A stretch of DNA of 64,000 bases, from positions 360,678 through 424,677 of the forward strand of contig NZ_VNIK02000001.1 of the NCBI RefSeq assembly GCF_007785775.2, read 5' to 3'. Shown here piece after piece: positions 61,980 to 64,000 of this stretch. This stretch comes from Flagellimonas hadalis. GTDB lineage: Bacteria; Bacteroidota; Bacteroidia; Flavobacteriales; Flavobacteriaceae. A program made the position numbers and the translations under genes. Under the pieces are notes generated by a model that worked only from the letters and a program-made list of their open reading frames with translations, made no database searches and was not told the DNA's origin. Every line of letters begins with the position of its first letter. The first letter of the stretch is position 1.

Positions 61980-62645
61980 TTAGTCCAGTTGTTTTCGATA
62001 TCGGTTACGCCCCATGTTGAAGACTCCCAGTTTTACTCCGATTCCTCCGGAAAAACCATTGATGCGTTCTAGCGGACTTTGTGCGAGGTCGATTTTACTG
62101 GACATTCTGTATCGTATTCCTGCTTCCAATTGGACATATCGGGATACATTGAACAGAACGTTCATGCCAGGTTCCAATACAAATATGGCGTCGATGTCAT
62201 CATCGTCGAGGTCCACATTTTCATCCCTTCGCACGGCATCATGGTCCACATAGCCCATACCACCGCCACCGATCAGCAGAGGAAACGACAGACTCACCCT
62301 GTTCTTTCCAAAAAGAATGGGTTCCAAATGCAATCCTCCATATACGGCAACAATATCATCGTTGTTGACCGTCCGTGGATTGAAAATATCCTGTTGGGAA
62401 TAAAGGATGTTGGCCATAAAACCGACCTCGAACTGTCGGTTGGCAACATAGGCCACTTTTAGCCCCCCGATGTAGGTGTCCTCGCCCTCTATTTCCCCAA
62501 AATAGGTGGACAGGCCCAAATAGACGCCATGGACCACATTCTTGCGGTCGTTGAACGTGATGTATTCCCCATCATCATCCTGGGCAAAGCCCAATAGGCC
62601 CCAGAATAGAAAGAGTAGGGGCAAGGTCGTTTTTTGATTGATCAT
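61980..62645 (-). CDS. Outer-membrane beta-barrel protein
   Basis: 221 residues from ATG 62645 (an ATG two codons upstream is possible). Signal peptide TLPLLFLFWGLLGFAQ. Alternating beta strands with aromatic girdle residues (GVYLGLSTYFGEIEG, VSLSFPLLIGGGGMGYVD, LEAGIRYRMSSKIDL). About eight strands likely. Lies between two beta-rich envelope protein genes on the same strand. Unknown function. Confidence 0.8.
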   Translation of the reverse strand: MINQKTTLPLLFLFWGLLGFAQDDDGEYITFNDRKNVVHGVYLGLSTYFGEIEGEDTYIGGLKVAYVANRQFEVGFMANILYSQQDIFNPRTVNNDDIVAVYGGLHLEPILFGKNRVSLSFPLLIGGGGMGYVDHDAVRRDENVDLDDDDIDAIFVLEPGMNVLFNVSRYVQLEAGIRYRMSSKIDLAQSPLERINGFSGGIGVKLGVFNMGRNRYRKQLD

Positions 62646-62717
62646 ATGCATGCGATTCTTGATTGATTTTTTTCTAAAGACAATGTATTCACCAAAAGGT
62701 TGCACCATTGGTGTTAT

Positions 62718-63812
62718 TTAATCGTTCAATGTTACAATTCCCTTTTGGCCTTGGATGGAAATGCTTCCTTTTTTCTCCGAACCATAAGTGGCTACAATCT
62801 TTCGGAGCCTACGTCCCTTGTCTAGCATTTCTGAGTCCACATTCTCAAAGGATTTGGGCAGGCGAACCACTCCTTCCTCTAAAGTAGCGGTGAAACGGTG
62901 GGAAAAATTGGCGACCGACAATGTGATATCTGCCGATTCCTGTTCTATGGATATTTCTGCGGAAGGGTTGGTGACCTCGTACACCCTAAAATCCGCAATC
63001 TTCATCTTAAGGTCCACTTCTTGGGCCAAACGTTCCAACTTGAATGTGGTGAATTCCAGGCTTCCGTACAAAGTGCCCGCCTCGCTCACCGAAATATGGT
63101 CCTTGTTGGAATAGATTTCCAGTGAACTGACCGAATGGATGTTGATTTCGGTTCCATCACTCCGCAAACGCAGACTTTTGGAATCTTCCATGTCCAGTTC
63201 TCCATTTTTTAGGTCCAGATCGGCATAATTCAGGTTCTTGGCCCTTACTTTCCCATATTTTAAGATAATGTCCGCTTTGTTCAAATTTTCGCCGATCCAC
63301 AGATTTCCGTGCTCGATCAAAGCAGTCAAGGGACCATTGCAATTTTCCAGGACCACATCCCCAAAACGGTTGGTGACCTTTATCCCTGCCTTTGCGGGGA
63401 GATAAATCTCGTAATCGATCTGCACATGGCTTCGGTCAAAATCGATGGGATTGTTCCGATTGAAAAAGTCGGCGAACCAACCTGTATTCTTATTGGATAT
63501 TTCGGAAACAATGGAAACATAGCTATTGCTTGCCTTGATCTCGGGATTGATCCGCTGCAACAGATCTTCGGCATTTTCCTTCTTGCGATGGTTCACCTTG
63601 ATCGAAATAGCTACGGAAACCTTGTTCTGGTTCCATCCTTTTAGGGTAATGTTCCCATATTTGTTCTCCAGTTGCAGTTCACCGGCGTCCGTCAGCGGAA
63701 AACTCTTCTCGATGGTCTTTTGTACCCTTTCCTGTGCTTTTGCCACATGTACCGTGAACAGCACCAAGGCCATCCACAGTGCTTTTTTACAATGTGTACC
63801 CATAATCATCAT
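62718..63812 (-). CDS. Exported DUF4097-like beta-helix protein
   Basis: 364 residues (or three fewer, from ATG 63803). Signal peptide ALWMALVLFTVHVAKAQ. Series of beta-helix turns such as LQLENKYGNITLKGWNQ, IKVTNRFGDVVLENCNG, DIILKYGKVRAKNLNYADL. Similar proteins appear in Bacteroidota operons with a sigma factor and head-GIN proteins. Start overlaps the partial gene upstream. Confidence 0.78.
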   Translation of the reverse strand: MMIMGTHCKKALWMALVLFTVHVAKAQERVQKTIEKSFPLTDAGELQLENKYGNITLKGWNQNKVSVAISIKVNHRKKENAEDLLQRINPEIKASNSYVSIVSEISNKNTGWFADFFNRNNPIDFDRSHVQIDYEIYLPAKAGIKVTNRFGDVVLENCNGPLTALIEHGNLWIGENLNKADIILKYGKVRAKNLNYADLDLKNGELDMEDSKSLRLRSDGTEINIHSVSSLEIYSNKDHISVSEAGTLYGSLEFTTFKLERLAQEVDLKMKIADFRVYEVTNPSAEISIEQESADITLSVANFSHRFTATLEEGVVRLPKSFENVDSEMLDKGRRLRKIVATYGSEKKGSISIQGQKGIVTLND

Positions 63813-64000
63813 CCGGTTTTTTAGAATCGTTCAACTGCCGTAATAAATTCTCAATGAGTTCAATGCGCTTTTTATAATTGCCCACAATGGCTTCCAGCAC
63901 CTGCTCATTGTCAAGGTTCTTTTGCATTTCTTTTTTTAGGACATCATATTCTGCATCCAACTCATCCATAAAGGACAGGAACTCGGCCTTGTTCTCTTCG
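63787..64000 (-). CDS. 3' part of a gene running off the window
   Basis: The last 70 codons of a minus-strand frame that remains open to the window edge. The visible protein is a charged helix with many Glu/Lys/Leu (DELDAEYDVLKKEMQKNLD; YKKRIELIENLLRQLNDSKK), probably coiled coil, ending DDDYGYTL. No domain recognised. It overlaps the start of the DUF4097-like gene by 17-26 bases, so the two are coupled. Confidence 0.7.
   Translation of the reverse strand, partial: EENKAEFLSFMDELDAEYDVLKKEMQKNLDNEQVLEAIVGNYKKRIELIENLLRQLNDSKKPDDDYGYTL

Noticed and set aside
1-64000. tRNA, rRNA, riboswitches and classical IS elements
   Set aside because: I looked for cloverleaf arms, conserved rRNA text, common riboswitch cores and DDE transposase ORFs and saw none. 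A dedicated search (tRNAscan, Infernal) could overturn this.

Overview
The window looks like chromosomal core DNA of a marine member of the Flavobacteriaceae (Bacteroidota), probably close to Muricauda/Flagellimonas. The evidence is porX (a type IX secretion regulator), an LpxC-FabZ fusion, two LpxD-type acyltransferases, a Bacteroidota-style HisB, TonB receptors with a CarboxypepD_reg extension, 'LxxC' lipoproteins, weak Shine-Dalgarno sites, and many promoters of the Bacteroidota TAnnTTTG type. Coding density is high. I see no tRNA, rRNA, CRISPR array, phage or classical IS element.

Layout. 1-9.8 kb is mostly minus strand: an esterase, a small membrane protein, a dihydroorotase homologue that has lost its metal ligands, a BatA-like protein, a GT2 glycosyltransferase, a GDSL hydrolase and an S10 peptidase, then a Tat-exported Gfo/Idh/MocA oxidoreductase on plus. 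10-14 kb holds a lipoprotein, a LolD-type ATPase, msrA and folE. 14-17.4 kb is a three-gene outer-membrane uptake module (His/Cys-rich small exported protein, TonB receptor, lipoprotein) with an 18-bp perfect palindrome; I suspect zinc or another transition metal. 17.4-22.4 kb has small Bacteroidota-specific proteins, serA-serC and an acyl-CoA reductase divergent from a ferredoxin. 23-31 kb has ychF, an EamA transporter, parE-parC and a sterol desaturase-like enzyme. 31-42 kb has a small HTH regulator with a motif-rich upstream region, an M14 peptidase, an Lrp regulator, aroB, proline dehydrogenase, alanine dehydrogenase, tsaE and porX, and an HD phosphohydrolase. 42.6-48.3 kb is the lipid A cluster (lpxD, lpxC-fabZ, lpxA, efp, lpxD2, sucD), followed by fabG, a VWA protein and a prohibitin-like SPFH protein.

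52-61 kb is a complete histidine operon: hisG-GNAT-hisD-hisC-hisB-hisH-GNAT-hisA-DinB-[GIY-YIG cassette]-hisF-hisIE. It is preceded by an 18-residue leader peptide with four consecutive His codons, a terminator, and a competing antiterminator segment: a complete ribosome-mediated attenuator. It is interrupted by structured 'GTCA' hairpin repeats at three junctions. At one of them two inverted copies of a 30-nt hairpin, whose stems differ by three compensatory base-pair changes, exactly bracket a small GIY-YIG nuclease gene, with a possible 4-bp target duplication. This repeat-nuclease cassette is my best candidate for an undescribed mobile system, analogous in logic to REP elements and their RAYT enzymes. 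61-64 kb holds a putative cell-envelope operon (DUF4097-like, outer-membrane barrel and head-GIN proteins) running off the window edge.
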